This document shows positions 8,030 to 14,748 of a DNA stretch of 41,353 nt, one piece after another. Source of the DNA: Candidatus Omnitrophota bacterium (GTDB taxonomy: Bacteria; Omnitrophota; Gorgyraeia; JABMRN01; RBG-13-46-9); NCBI GenBank assembly GCA_016782425.1, contig JADHYN010000009.1, forward strand, positions 1 to 41,353. The letters are read 5' to 3'. The position numbers and the translations under genes are program-made. The notes beneath the pieces are model-generated. The model worked only from the letters and a program-made list of their open reading frames with translations, was not told where the DNA came from and did not search any database. Numbering within the stretch: position 1 is the first letter of the stretch; the number at the start of each line of letters is the position of its first letter.

Positions 8030-8503
8030 ATGAGTAATACCTTATCTATTATTAAAGGCACGGTTATTTTACTACTCTTGGTTATCTTCGGGACATTAAG
8101 TGTTTCGGCAGATACGATTGAATTAAAAAACGGTAAAACTGTTTCCGGTACGATAACAGAGGAAACAGAAAAGTATGTTGTAGTAGCCTACTACGGCGAT
8201 CAAAGTCTTATATGTACCATATCAAAGGAAGACATTCGAAATATTAAAAAAACATCTCAAGAAGAATACCCGCTACAAAAAGAAGGCTTTCCCATAAAAA
8301 AGGAAAATTTTTGGCAGAAGATTGTCAATAAATTTAAAAAGACAGGCGTTAGCACAAAAAAAGACGAGGATTACTTGTTGAAAAAGTACGAATGGGAGGT
8401 TGAAAAAGCCAAAAGACGAAAGCCGGAGAAGGAGGCTGAAGAAAAAGAATCAGAATTTAGGGATTTTAAAAAACGTTACCGAAAGTGTCCGTACGCAAAG
8501 TAA
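8030..8503 (+). CDS. Exported protein of unknown function with a small N-terminal beta domain
   Basis: The 157-residue product has a clear signal peptide (KGTVILLLLVIFGTLSVSA, likely cut after SVSA). It is followed by a beta-rich segment DTIELKNGKTVSGTITEE then YVVVAYYGDQSLICTISKEDIRNI, a pattern of small SH3/Sm-like domains found in exported proteins of PVC bacteria. The C-terminal 70 residues are very rich in Lys and Glu and probably form a helix or coiled coil. The function is not recognised. It follows the small zinc-ribbon gene by two bases and lies in the same run as the lipoprotein at 7295. Confidence 0.55.
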   Translation: MSNTLSIIKGTVILLLLVIFGTLSVSADTIELKNGKTVSGTITEETEKYVVVAYYGDQSLICTISKEDIRNIKKTSQEEYPLQKEGFPIKKENFWQKIVNKFKKTGVSTKKDEDYLLKKYEWEVEKAKRRKPEKEAEEKESEFRDFKKRYRKCPYAK

Positions 8504-8520
8504 CCCACCCCAAAGTAAAG

Positions 8521-8540
8521 CCTGCCTGCCGGCAGGCAGG
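8521..8540. repeat. 20-bp perfect palindrome (dispersed repeat type)
   Basis: CCTGCCTGCC followed by GGCAGGCAGG is a perfect 20-bp palindrome. The flanks AAAGCCT and AGGCTTT (to 8548) can extend or replace it. A near-identical copy, differing at one base, is at 26587-26606. Here it directly precedes the GGAAGG Shine-Dalgarno and ATG of the next gene. When translated by chance such repeats give peptides like CLPAGR. Confidence 0.8.
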
Positions 8541-8549
8541 AAGGCTTTT

Positions 8550-8852
8550 ATGAATAAGATATCGTTAGTGGTTGCGCTTTTTATCTGTATATCTCTTATG
8601 CTCGTTTGTGAAATGGCTGAAAGCCAACAAGGACAACTTAAGCCCAAAAAGGTGGAGGTGGATTCCAATTATGACGGCGCAGTTGACCGTATCGAATTTT
8701 ATGATAATAACGGGCAAATTGTAAAAGTAGAATCTGATACGACGGGCGATGGTAAAATAGACGAGTGGGTAATCTACAAGGACGGACAACCGTCTAGTGT
8801 TAAGAAAGATACGAACGCAGACGGTAAGCCGGATGTTTGGATGGAATATTAG
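8550..8852 (+). CDS. Exported Asp/Gly repeat protein (possible calcium-binding loops)
   Basis: The 100-residue product has a signal peptide (SLVVALFICISLMLVCEMAES) and three consecutive repeats: DSNYDGAVDRIEFY, DTTGDGKIDEWVIY and DTNADGKPDVWMEY. The DxNxDGxxD pattern resembles calcium-binding loops of EF-hand, dockerin or thrombospondin-3 type, so calcium binding is a reasonable inference but is not shown. I chose the ATG at 8550, after GGAAGG; the open frame extends upstream only through the palindromic repeat. The gene ends the small-gene run that starts at 7295. Confidence 0.6.
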   Translation: MNKISLVVALFICISLMLVCEMAESQQGQLKPKKVEVDSNYDGAVDRIEFYDNNGQIVKVESDTTGDGKIDEWVIYKDGQPSSVKKDTNADGKPDVWMEY

Positions 8853-8924
8853 AATCTAAACTATGTATTGTGAAAGGAATGCTTTAAATGGCCCTTTCCA
8901 CAAAACGAAAAATAATAAACCCTA

Positions 8925-9029
8925 CTACATCATCCAGAAATCCCTGTCCAAACTCCTATGTGATATTGCCTCGGCTATGTTACCTGCCTCGATGCTTTCT
9001 TTCGCTTCAATATCCGCTATAGCCCTTGC
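8925..9029 (-). pseudogene. Degraded second copy of the comM 3' end
   Basis: On the minus strand this segment reads ARAIADIEAKESIEAG, then NIAEAISHRSLDRDFWMM and a TAG stop. It matches the end of ComM (ARTIADLDEKETIEAG, HISEAISYRSLDRDFWMM). Base by base it aligns without gaps to 9866-9970, with about 77 of 105 bases identical by hand count. Similarity stops abruptly at 9029. There is no upstream comM coding sequence next to it, so it is a fragment. It is the outer repeat flanking the ORF6N module. Confidence 0.88.
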
Positions 9030-9256
9030 TTGTAATATACAATGTCATATGGTTGGCCTTTCATAGTTTGGCAGAGCGAGCAATCATCTTCCAGATCATT
9101 GTCAATCTGGCCATCGAGCACTTCTTTAATTCTCTGTTTTATCTCGTTGTCCGTAGGATTATCTAAATGGATTATGTTATAACCGTTTACCCGCGAAATC
9201 ATGACGTTTTTCCCGTACACTTTTATCAACTGTGATAAATGCGTAGCGCAACTCAT
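9017..9256 (-). CDS. Small protein of unknown function in the ORF6N module
   Basis: A 79-residue frame starts at an ATG preceded by GAGGAGG, a strong ribosome site, so translation is likely. The sequence includes KVYGKNVMISRVNGYNIIHL, an acidic stretch, and a CSLC pair near residue 60; I do not recognise the family. The last few residues (YYKQGL) are read from the comM fragment in another frame, so the original C-terminus may have been cut off where the module joins the repeat. It lies 27 bases after the ORF6N gene on the same strand and probably shares its transcript. Confidence 0.55.
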   Translation of the reverse strand: MSCATHLSQLIKVYGKNVMISRVNGYNIIHLDNPTDNEIKQRIKEVLDGQIDNDLEDDCSLCQTMKGQPYDIVYYKQGL

Positions 9257-9865
9257 TTTGCCACCTCCTCGTGTCTGGTAAATTTAATCATTATGCAAAT
9301 GGAAACCGATTCGTCGCTTCGGTTTCTCCAGCGGTGTTAAAAGTTGTCTTATTGCATCAAAGACAACTTTAAATTGCTTATCGTATTTTCTCTCCATAGT
9401 CTCGATTTTTCGCCTTAAATCCTCATGGATTAGCAACATTTTCCTCAATTTTGTAAACGTTCTTACAATCTGTATGTTAACCAGTATTGCCCGTTTGCTA
9501 TTAAGTACGCTTGATAACATCGCGACACCTTGTTCGGTGAAGGCATACGGGAGATACTTAGCGTGCGTGCCTCTTTTTAAGGTGCCAAAATGGCGCCTTA
9601 AAGCCAAATATTCCTCTCCGGTAAGTTTGAACATAAAATCATCGGGAAATCGTTCAATATTTCGATTGACCGCGCGCTTGAGTTGCTTCGTTTCGACATT
9701 GTATAACAAGGCAAGATCGCTATCCAACATCCCTTTCTCACCTCGCAGCAAAAGTATCTTACTTTCTATGGTTTTATGTGGAACCGAAGGCCTTGCAGAT
9801 ATCTTCTTTTTTCGTTTCATAAATTTACTCCTTTCTGTACCATGAACCCTGTTCCTGGCTCCCCG
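9030..9865 (-). mobile_element. Candidate small inserted module at the comM 3' end
   Basis: This 836-bp segment holds two genes (ORF6N protein, small unknown protein) and lies exactly between two direct copies of the last 105 bases of comM (9866-9970 intact, 8925-9029 fragment). That arrangement is what remains when an element inserts at a gene's 3' end and supplies a replacement end. No integrase, transposase or terminal inverted repeat was seen, so the mode of entry is inference. A tandem duplication with later loss would look similar. Confidence 0.5.
9284..9820 (-). CDS. ORF6N domain-containing protein
   Basis: The 178-residue product has an ORF6N-type domain at about residues 15-100: ILLLRGEKGMLDSDLALLYN, VETKQLKRAVNRNIERFPDD, FMFKLTGEEY and the AFTEQGVAMLSSVL motif. 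A helical C-terminus follows (LRRKIETMERKYDKQFKVV). ORF6N proteins are related to phage antirepressor/KilA-N-type regulators and are common in bacterial genomes next to mobile DNA. The role is unknown; DNA binding is inferred from the family. It starts 45 bases beyond the comM stop in the same direction. The TCCTTT complement before the ATG gives an AAAGGA ribosome site. Confidence 0.85.
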   Translation of the reverse strand: MKRKKKISARPSVPHKTIESKILLLRGEKGMLDSDLALLYNVETKQLKRAVNRNIERFPDDFMFKLTGEEYLALRRHFGTLKRGTHAKYLPYAFTEQGVAMLSSVLNSKRAILVNIQIVRTFTKLRKMLLIHEDLRRKIETMERKYDKQFKVVFDAIRQLLTPLEKPKRRIGFHLHND

Positions 9866-9970
9866 CTACATCATCCAAAAGTCGCGATCCAAACTCCTGT
9901 ATGAGATGGCTTCTGATATATGCCCTGCTTCGATGGTTTCTTTTTCGTCGAGATCCGCGATGGTTCGGGC
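9866..9970 (-). repeat. Intact copy of the 105-bp direct repeat (comM 3' end)
   Basis: The last 34 codons and stop of comM. It aligns without gaps to 8925-9029 at about 73% identity. The divergence means the two copies are old or came from different comM alleles. Confidence 0.85.
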
Positions 9971-11401
9971 GACTTTTAAGATTTTATCGTATGCCCTCGC
10001 CGATATACCGAGTTCCAGAATCGCCATCTTAAGCAGCTCTTCGCCTTCTTTATCGAGCACACAGTGTTTTTCAAGGTGCTTCGACTCAAGGTGCGCGTTA
10101 AAAAGGACCGAATCGGCTTTATAGCGTTTCATTTGAATCTTCCGCGTCTTATTGACGCGCTTGCGTATCGCCTCGGATGTGTCGCCCTTTCTTCTCTGCG
10201 AGAGTTCTTCGTAGTTTAACCGTGGAACGTTTAGATGTATGTCAATTCTATCAAGTAACGGCCCCGAAATTTTGCTAAGATACCTTTGTATCTGATATGG
10301 GGTGCAGTGGCACTCTTTTTTCGGGTCAGTAAAGTAACCGCACGGGCAGGGGTTCATCGCCGCGATCAGCATGAAACGGCAGGGATATACATTGGTCCCC
10401 CTTATCCTCGAGATTCTTATTTTTCCGTCCTCTATCGGCTGGCGCAGTAACTCCAAAACATTCCTTTTAAATTCCGGAAACTCGTCTAGAAACAGGACTC
10501 CGTTATGCGCGAGGCTTATCTCGCCCGGCATCGAATTTGCCCCTCCGCCTGCAAACGCCGCGTCAGAGATATGATGATGCGGATCCCTGAAGGGCCTATT
10601 GGTAACGAGCCCTTTATTCGGGGAGAGGAACCCCACTACACTGTGTATTTTTGATGTTTCGAGAACTTCATCTATAGTCATTTCAGAGAGTACGGTCGGA
10701 ACCCTTTTTGCCAGCATACTTTTTCCCGAGCCGGGCGGACCTATAAGAAGGACATTGTGCCCGCCCGAGGCAGCAACCTCCAGGCCGCGCTTTACGTGCT
10801 CCTGGCCCTTGACATCGGTGAAGTCTATTTTATATTTACTTTTGTATTTTAACTTGATGCCTGCATTTTTATTTTGCGGTTCGATTTCTAAATCATTATC
10901 AAGAAAATTTACCACCTCGTTTATACATTCGAAAGTATATATTTTTATGCCGTTTATATTTGATATTTCGATCAAATTCTTTCTCGGCAGAATTAATTTA
11001 CGAACGCCCTTTTCCTTTAACCCGATAGACATGGGAAGGGCGCCTTTTATTTCTTTTAGTTTCCCGTCCAGAGATAGTTCACCGCAAAAAGCAAATTCCA
11101 ACATTTTCTCTTGTTTTACAATGCCCATGACAGAGAGTAGCGATAGAGCGATCGGCAGGTCAAACCCGGAACCCACTTTTCGAATATTCGCGGGAGCAAG
11201 ATTTACGGTTATTTTCCCTCTCGGAAATCTGTGTCCGGAATTCTTTATCGCGAATTTTATCCTGTCTCTCGATTCCCGGATAGCCGTATCCGGGAGGCCG
11301 ATTATATTGAAAGCGGGCAAGCCTTCCGCGATATCAACCTCAACATCTACTTTATAAGCCTCTATACCTATTACAGTACACGATAATGACTTTGCGATCA
11401 T
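9866..11401 (-). CDS. comM: YifB/ComM family Mg-chelatase-like AAA+ ATPase
   Basis: The 511-residue protein has the ComM architecture: an N-terminal Lon-protease-like domain (PAFNIIGLPDTAIRESRDRI), an AAA+ core with Walker A GPPGSGKSMLAKR and Walker B-like VLFLDEFPEF, a cysteine cluster (MNPCPCGYFTDPKKECHC) and a C-terminal lid (ARAYDKILKVARTIADLDE). ComM is a helicase that aids branch migration of DNA taken up by natural transformation. It is 19 bases downstream of yraN. comM is a known target for genomic islands in Acinetobacter, and here its 3' end also borders an apparent insertion. Confidence 0.93.
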   Translation of the reverse strand: MIAKSLSCTVIGIEAYKVDVEVDIAEGLPAFNIIGLPDTAIRESRDRIKFAIKNSGHRFPRGKITVNLAPANIRKVGSGFDLPIALSLLSVMGIVKQEKMLEFAFCGELSLDGKLKEIKGALPMSIGLKEKGVRKLILPRKNLIEISNINGIKIYTFECINEVVNFLDNDLEIEPQNKNAGIKLKYKSKYKIDFTDVKGQEHVKRGLEVAASGGHNVLLIGPPGSGKSMLAKRVPTVLSEMTIDEVLETSKIHSVVGFLSPNKGLVTNRPFRDPHHHISDAAFAGGGANSMPGEISLAHNGVLFLDEFPEFKRNVLELLRQPIEDGKIRISRIRGTNVYPCRFMLIAAMNPCPCGYFTDPKKECHCTPYQIQRYLSKISGPLLDRIDIHLNVPRLNYEELSQRRKGDTSEAIRKRVNKTRKIQMKRYKADSVLFNAHLESKHLEKHCVLDKEGEELLKMAILELGISARAYDKILKVARTIADLDEKETIEAGHISEAISYRSLDRDFWMM

Positions 11402-11420
11402 TTGTTCCTCCCTTTATCCT

Positions 11421-11804
11421 TTAATACGAGTCCTCATTCTCGATAGCGTCCTCAAAATGTTCTATTTTATTTACATTCCCGGTAAATTCGTCGATCTCTA
11501 TAGAAATAATGTCAATGCGCCGGGGGATTTCCGTGATACCCTTCATTTTTAAATAACAAAGAGCGCATTGAACAAGTTTTTTCCGTTTTTTTACTGTTAT
11601 AGCTAAGTACGGCGGACCGAAAAGAGAATTCCTGCGGGTTTTAATCTCGGCAAACACAATTAAAGATTTTTTTCTCGCGATAATGTCAATTTCTCCTACA
11701 AAGGTTCGCGTATTTCTCCCGATTATTTCATATCCCTTACGGGAGAGAAACCGCGCCGCGATATCCTCGCCCACTTTGCCTAAAGCACGGTTTCCCACAC
11801 CCAT
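11421..11804 (-). CDS. yraN: YraN family endonuclease-like protein (UPF0102)
   Basis: The 127-residue product has the UPF0102 pattern: an N-terminal GEDIAARFLSRKGYEIIGRN followed by FVGEIDIIARKKSLIVFAEI and KTRRN. The Glu-x-Asp and Glu-x-Lys residues form a restriction-endonuclease-like core. The biochemical role is not settled. It lies between spoVG and comM, and pairing with comM is common. Full length for the family. Confidence 0.9.
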   Translation of the reverse strand: MGVGNRALGKVGEDIAARFLSRKGYEIIGRNTRTFVGEIDIIARKKSLIVFAEIKTRRNSLFGPPYLAITVKKRKKLVQCALCYLKMKGITEIPRRIDIISIEIDEFTGNVNKIEHFEDAIENEDSY

Positions 11805-11816
11805 TTTTTACCCCGC

Positions 11817-12095
11817 CTACTCGCCCTCGCCCTGGGCCCGATAGGCCTGGAGCACGGTTTCAGATATGTATTCCTTTATTTCGGTTGTCGCAGGAAGGAA
11901 TATACTGAACCACTTACCTTGCTTGCTTTGCTGCTGCGGCATGCCTACAAACATGCCCTTCTCACCTTCAACGATTCTGAATCCTTTAACCAGAAACAGG
12001 TCCCCGAAAACGAGGTCACAGAAAGCCTTTACCTTGCTTTCACCGTCAAGCTTGGTCATTCTGTCAACTTTCAAGTTTAGGACTTCGCTAACCAT
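11817..12095 (-). CDS. spoVG: SpoVG-family regulator
   Basis: The 92-residue product reads VSEVLNLKVDRMTKLDGESK, VKAFCDLVFGDLFLVKGFRI and VEGEKGMFVGMPQQQSKQGK, ending with ISETVLQAYRAQG. This matches SpoVG, a small nucleic-acid-binding regulator known in Firmicutes and spirochaetes to affect septation, virulence genes or RNA levels. I chose the ATG at 12095, eight bases after GGGAGG; a GTG at 12104 is in frame but overlaps that ribosome site. The 38-bp box at 12112-12149 ends just upstream, the same box that precedes the anti-sigma gene. It leads the spoVG-yraN-comM run. Confidence 0.88.
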   Translation of the reverse strand: MVSEVLNLKVDRMTKLDGESKVKAFCDLVFGDLFLVKGFRIVEGEKGMFVGMPQQQSKQGKWFSIFLPATTEIKEYISETVLQAYRAQGEGE

Positions 12096-12111
12096 TTTTT
12101 TCACCTCCCCT

Positions 12112-12149
12112 CATATATATAGACAACTGAAAGCGCGATTTTGCTGCAT
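12112..12149 (-). promoter_or_regulatory. 38-bp box upstream of spoVG (copy A)
   Basis: Read on the minus strand the box starts ATGCAGCAAAATCGCGC and ends GTTGTCTATATATATG, directly before the ribosome site. It matches 13249-13286 at 36 of 38 positions. A GCAAAA block and a GTCTA block about 15 bases apart look like a two-part ECF promoter. That reading is inference. Confidence 0.6.
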
Positions 12150-12202
12150 GTATTTTCGAATTTTCTTTGAATAAGAAAATTGTAATAGTTTTGTATCAGG
12201 GG

Positions 12203-12231
12203 TTTACACGGGGAACCCGGAGTGCTATAAT
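12203..12231 (+). promoter_or_regulatory. Sigma-70-type promoter with extended -10
   Basis: TTTACA at 12203-12208 and TATAAT at 12226-12231, 17-base spacer ending in TGC. The hexamers and spacer length are identical to those of the promoter at 7170. It points at the gene at 12254, with its ribosome site at 12241-12246. Confidence 0.75.
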
Positions 12232-12253
12232 ATGGTTATCGGGAGGAAGCATG

Positions 12254-12517
12254 ATGCAGAAAATCGCACTTATAGCAGCAATAGTATTACCGTTCTGGAA
12301 TATACCACTTATAGTCAGGATCATTAAAAGGAAATCCTCCGACGACATAAGCATATTCTGGGTACTTGGCGTATGGACATGCTTTTTACTCATGGCACCG
12401 GAAGGATTTCGTTCTCCTGACCCGGTTTGGCGGACATTTAATATAGTTAATATGGTGCTTTTCAGCGCTGTTGCCATTACGGTATTAGCGTATAAAGGAA
12501 AAGGCAAAAAAAAGTAG
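12254..12517 (+). CDS. Small PQ-loop/SemiSWEET-like membrane protein
   Basis: The 87-residue product has three hydrophobic segments: IALIAAIVLPFWNIPLIV, ISIFWVLGVWTCFLLMA and FNIVNMVLFSAVAITVLAY. The first ends in a proline-containing turn followed by RIIKRKSSDDIS, like the PQ-loop of SemiSWEET-type half transporters (P-Q-I then K-x-K-S). The glutamine is absent (NIPLIV), so family membership is tentative and no substrate can be named. ATG codons at 12251 and 12254 both follow GGGAGG; the second has the better spacing. It has its own promoter and is followed after 27 bases by the gene at 12545. Confidence 0.6.
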   Translation: MQKIALIAAIVLPFWNIPLIVRIIKRKSSDDISIFWVLGVWTCFLLMAPEGFRSPDPVWRTFNIVNMVLFSAVAITVLAYKGKGKKK

Positions 12518-12544
12518 ATACGAAAAAGAGGAGCTTATTTTCAG

Positions 12545-12808
12545 GTGAAGCTATCTACGCAGCTTATCGTGTTTTGGGTTACGCTTGGCCTTATGGTGAT
12601 ATTTTTAGGGTTGGATCGGGAAAGTTCCGTATCATCGGAGGTTAATAATACCCCGACACTGTTTCCGCTTACTCTTTACGGATTCAATCTTTATAGCCCG
12701 GGAACGGATAAAACCATGCCCATCGAGCCCTGGGAAGAAACCGAAGAAGATCCGAAAGACCGTTTAGATTTTCCCGATATCCGCATAGAGGAGAGCTGGG
12801 GTATTTAG
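12545..12808 (+). CDS. Small single-pass membrane protein, unknown
   Basis: A GTG-started frame of 87 residues with one N-terminal hydrophobic segment (LIVFWVTLGLMVIFLGL). A polar, acidic, proline-rich tail follows (EPWEETEEDPKDRLDFPDIR). No family recognised. GAGGAG lies 11 bases before the GTG. Its stop overlaps by four bases the stop of the convergent anti-sigma gene. Confidence 0.45.
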   Translation: MKLSTQLIVFWVTLGLMVIFLGLDRESSVSSEVNNTPTLFPLTLYGFNLYSPGTDKTMPIEPWEETEEDPKDRLDFPDIRIEESWGI

Positions 12809-13236
12809 CGGCTAAAGCGGTCGTCTAAGTTCCTGAAAATGTTGGAAGCTTCTTTTTCCCCGCCTTTTTTCCACGCATCGTAAATCATTATAAGGATACG
12901 CGCGTTTACGCTGTCAAATATCCACTTCGTCCCCATAAGGATTGTGGCAACGAGGAGTTGTATGAAATAACGAGGCGCTAAGAACGAAAGGGTAAAGGTT
13001 AGTATAGCCCCGAATAGCCAGAGATTCTTTTTCCACATAGATTTCATAGATTTTTCTCCTTTGTGTTTTTTTCCGGAAAATTCTTCGACTGTTTTGTAGG
13101 CAAACGCCAGTTTTTCCAGGCAACCACCGCAGTCTTTCAAGTGGCGCTCCATCTCCGCTTTTTTTTCTTCCGAAAGTGACCCGCTTAAGTAGTCATTTAT
13201 TTCAACATCACCGAGGCATGTACCGAGATTCTTCAT
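12805..13236 (-). CDS. Zinc-finger anti-sigma factor (zf-HC2)
   Basis: The 143-residue product begins with a zf-HC2 domain: CLGDVEINDYLSGSLSEEKK, then the HxxxCxxC core HLKDCGGCLEKLAFAYK. Two hydrophobic segments follow (WLFGAILTFTLSFLAP and FIQLLVATILMGTKWIF), then a basic tail. Membrane-anchored zf-HC2 proteins hold ECF sigma factors inactive. The adjacent upstream gene is an ECF sigma factor, as expected for a pair. The ATG at 13236 follows GGAGGG with an eight-base gap; an in-frame ATG at 13263 would lie inside the upstream box. Confidence 0.82.
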   Translation of the reverse strand: MKNLGTCLGDVEINDYLSGSLSEEKKAEMERHLKDCGGCLEKLAFAYKTVEEFSGKKHKGEKSMKSMWKKNLWLFGAILTFTLSFLAPRYFIQLLVATILMGTKWIFDSVNARILIMIYDAWKKGGEKEASNIFRNLDDRFSR

Positions 13237-13248
13237 GTTAGATCCCTC

Positions 13249-13286
13249 CATATATATAGACAACGGAAAGTGCGATTTTGCTGCAT
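13249..13286 (-). promoter_or_regulatory. 38-bp box upstream of the anti-sigma gene (copy B)
   Basis: Second copy of the box at 12112-12149, differing at two positions. It begins at the last base of the sigma-factor stop codon and ends right before the GGAGGG of the anti-sigma gene, filling the gap between the two. Confidence 0.6.
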
Positions 13287-13867
13287 CATTTTTTAAAATA
13301 TTTTATTTTTGCTCTCATCCGCGTAACTGCGGATGACACTGTACCGACGGGAGAGCGTATTATTTTGGCGATATCTTCTAAGCCGAGGCCTTTCTTGAAA
13401 AAAAGATCGAAAATGATTTTTTCTTTCGAAGAAAGACGATTACAAAACCGTTCTATTTCTTTGCGAGCATCCAGGGCGCGATCAATCCTTTGCGCGGAAC
13501 CCGGGGCCTGTAACTTCTCAAAAAACAACTCATCAGTGACGAGAACCTCTTTTTGAAAGGCTTTTAAATGATTAATGGTTGCGTTTCTGGCGGTAACCAC
13601 AAGCCAGTAGTCTATGTTATCCCTATTTATTACCTCAGCCAGCTTGTTTTTACCCCAGAGGGAAGTCATTATGTTCTGGTGTATGTCCTTCATGTCTTCT
13701 TGGGCCCTGCGAAAATCAATGGAATATTTTGACAACGATTTTTTTATCGAAAATGAAATAAGAGGCGAAAATCTTTTTATAAATTCAGCCCACGCCAGGC
13801 CGTCCTGTTCAACGCATTTTTCGATTAGGGAGGAAGTTGCAAGATCCTTATATCTCATGATGGGCAC
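13286..13867 (-). CDS. ECF-type RNA polymerase sigma factor
   Basis: The 193-residue product has sigma region 2 (about residues 25-110, with QEDMKDIHQNIMTSLWGKNK and YWLVVTARNATINHLKAFQK) and region 4 (about 140-190: RLSSKEKIIFDLFFKKGLGL followed by EDIAKIIRSPVGTVSSAVTR). It would direct RNA polymerase to a specific promoter set and be restrained by the anti-sigma factor downstream. The GTG at 13867 overlaps the stop of the deacetylase gene by one base; an in-frame ATG at 13858 is the alternative. The shared 38-bp box is the candidate target site. Confidence 0.88.
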   Translation of the reverse strand: MPIMRYKDLATSSLIEKCVEQDGLAWAEFIKRFSPLISFSIKKSLSKYSIDFRRAQEDMKDIHQNIMTSLWGKNKLAEVINRDNIDYWLVVTARNATINHLKAFQKEVLVTDELFFEKLQAPGSAQRIDRALDARKEIERFCNRLSSKEKIIFDLFFKKGLGLEDIAKIIRSPVGTVSSAVTRMRAKIKYFKK

Positions 13868-14589
13868 TAGCTCAACTTTTTTATCGCATCCTTTTGCGTT
13901 AAAACCGTTATGCCTTTAGACACGATATAATCGATATGTTTTTTGAAGTCATCTATGTGCATGAAAAATCTGTAAGGCTTTGGCCTGTGGGCGCTTCGGG
14001 TATTTTTTTTACCTACCAGATGAAACGCCTCTACTAACCAGAGATCTTTCTCCCGGGTGTAATCAACCAATTTTTCCAAAAACGGAAGAGAATGTTTTCC
14101 CGTGACGGCAAAACCCCCGACGGAATAAGGGGCTTTTAAAGGGATTTTATTGAAGTTCGGTGTATTAGAAGTTATCCGCGCAGATTTATAATAAGGTTTC
14201 GTTTTTAATCTCAAGACCTTCGATTGATTTTTATTTATATACGGGAATACAAAAGAGTCCACCCGGCAGTTTAGAAGGCGCTCGATGCGCGTTTTAGAAT
14301 CGGCAATCTCATCGGTTGCCGCTTTTTTATCTTTTGCGGCTAAACGGAAAAGGTTGGGATGGCTACTAGTATGCGAAGCAATTTCATGACCCGAGCTAAT
14401 AATATCTTTAAGTTCTTTTAATCCGACAACAGGCCTCTTCTCAAATGTTTTTCCGATAAAGAATGCCGGTAGCGCAATGGTAGATTTGATTTTTAGCTTA
14501 TCAAGATACTTTATCGCATACCTATATGTATCCAGATACGCATCATCAAAGGCAATGGTGATAACGCCTTTTTTGACCGGCTTTCGCAT
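13867..14589 (-). CDS. Polysaccharide deacetylase (NodB-like)
   Basis: The 240-residue product has the carbohydrate-esterase 4/NodB pattern: ITIAFDDAYLDT (metal-binding and catalytic Asp pair), SGHEIASHTSSHPN (His-x3-His metal site) and FVFPYINKN. Members remove acetyl groups from N-acetylated sugars in peptidoglycan or surface polysaccharides. No signal peptide is visible at the chosen start, so the location is unclear. The ATG at 14589 lies only six bases after the -10 of the promoter at 14596-14624, with no room for a ribosome site, so the message may be leaderless. It heads the deacetylase-sigma-anti-sigma run. Confidence 0.85.
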   Translation of the reverse strand: MRKPVKKGVITIAFDDAYLDTYRYAIKYLDKLKIKSTIALPAFFIGKTFEKRPVVGLKELKDIISSGHEIASHTSSHPNLFRLAAKDKKAATDEIADSKTRIERLLNCRVDSFVFPYINKNQSKVLRLKTKPYYKSARITSNTPNFNKIPLKAPYSVGGFAVTGKHSLPFLEKLVDYTREKDLWLVEAFHLVGKKNTRSAHRPKPYRFFMHIDDFKKHIDYIVSKGITVLTQKDAIKKLS

Positions 14590-14595
14590 GTCATA

Positions 14596-14624
14596 AGTGT
14601 AATAAAAACATGAGGTTGTGTCAA
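14596..14624 (-). promoter_or_regulatory. Promoter for the deacetylase-sigma operon
   Basis: On the minus strand TTGACA (14624-14619) and TACACT (14601-14596) are 17 bases apart. The -35 is perfect. The ATG begins six bases after the -10, close to the expected start point. Confidence 0.65.
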
Positions 14625-14680
14625 TACAATTTTAACGTAAATTTAACGTGAACAAAAGGCTTTCCGATATATTAATACAT

Positions 14681-14709
14681 TTGACATTATAGTCCCCATT
14701 ATATATAAT
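14681..14709 (+). promoter_or_regulatory. Consensus sigma-70 promoter for lysS
   Basis: A perfect TTGACA (14681-14686) and a perfect TATAAT (14704-14709) with a 17-base spacer. This is the strongest promoter by sequence in the window. Transcription would start near 14716; AAGGAG (14733-14738) and the ATG at 14749 follow. It is divergent from the deacetylase promoter. Confidence 0.85.
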
Positions 14710-14748
14710 TATATAGCTATAATAGCACCATAAAGGAGACCTAACGCT

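Noticed and set aside
8863-9066. Plus-strand open frame of 67 codons
   Set aside because: It lies antisense to the comM fragment and the end of the small minus-strand gene; the codon pattern follows those and there is no ribosome site.
10599-11357. Plus-strand open frame of 252 codons inside comM
   Set aside because: Antisense shadow of comM. The minus-strand ComM motifs are unambiguous, and the antisense protein has no recognisable domain.
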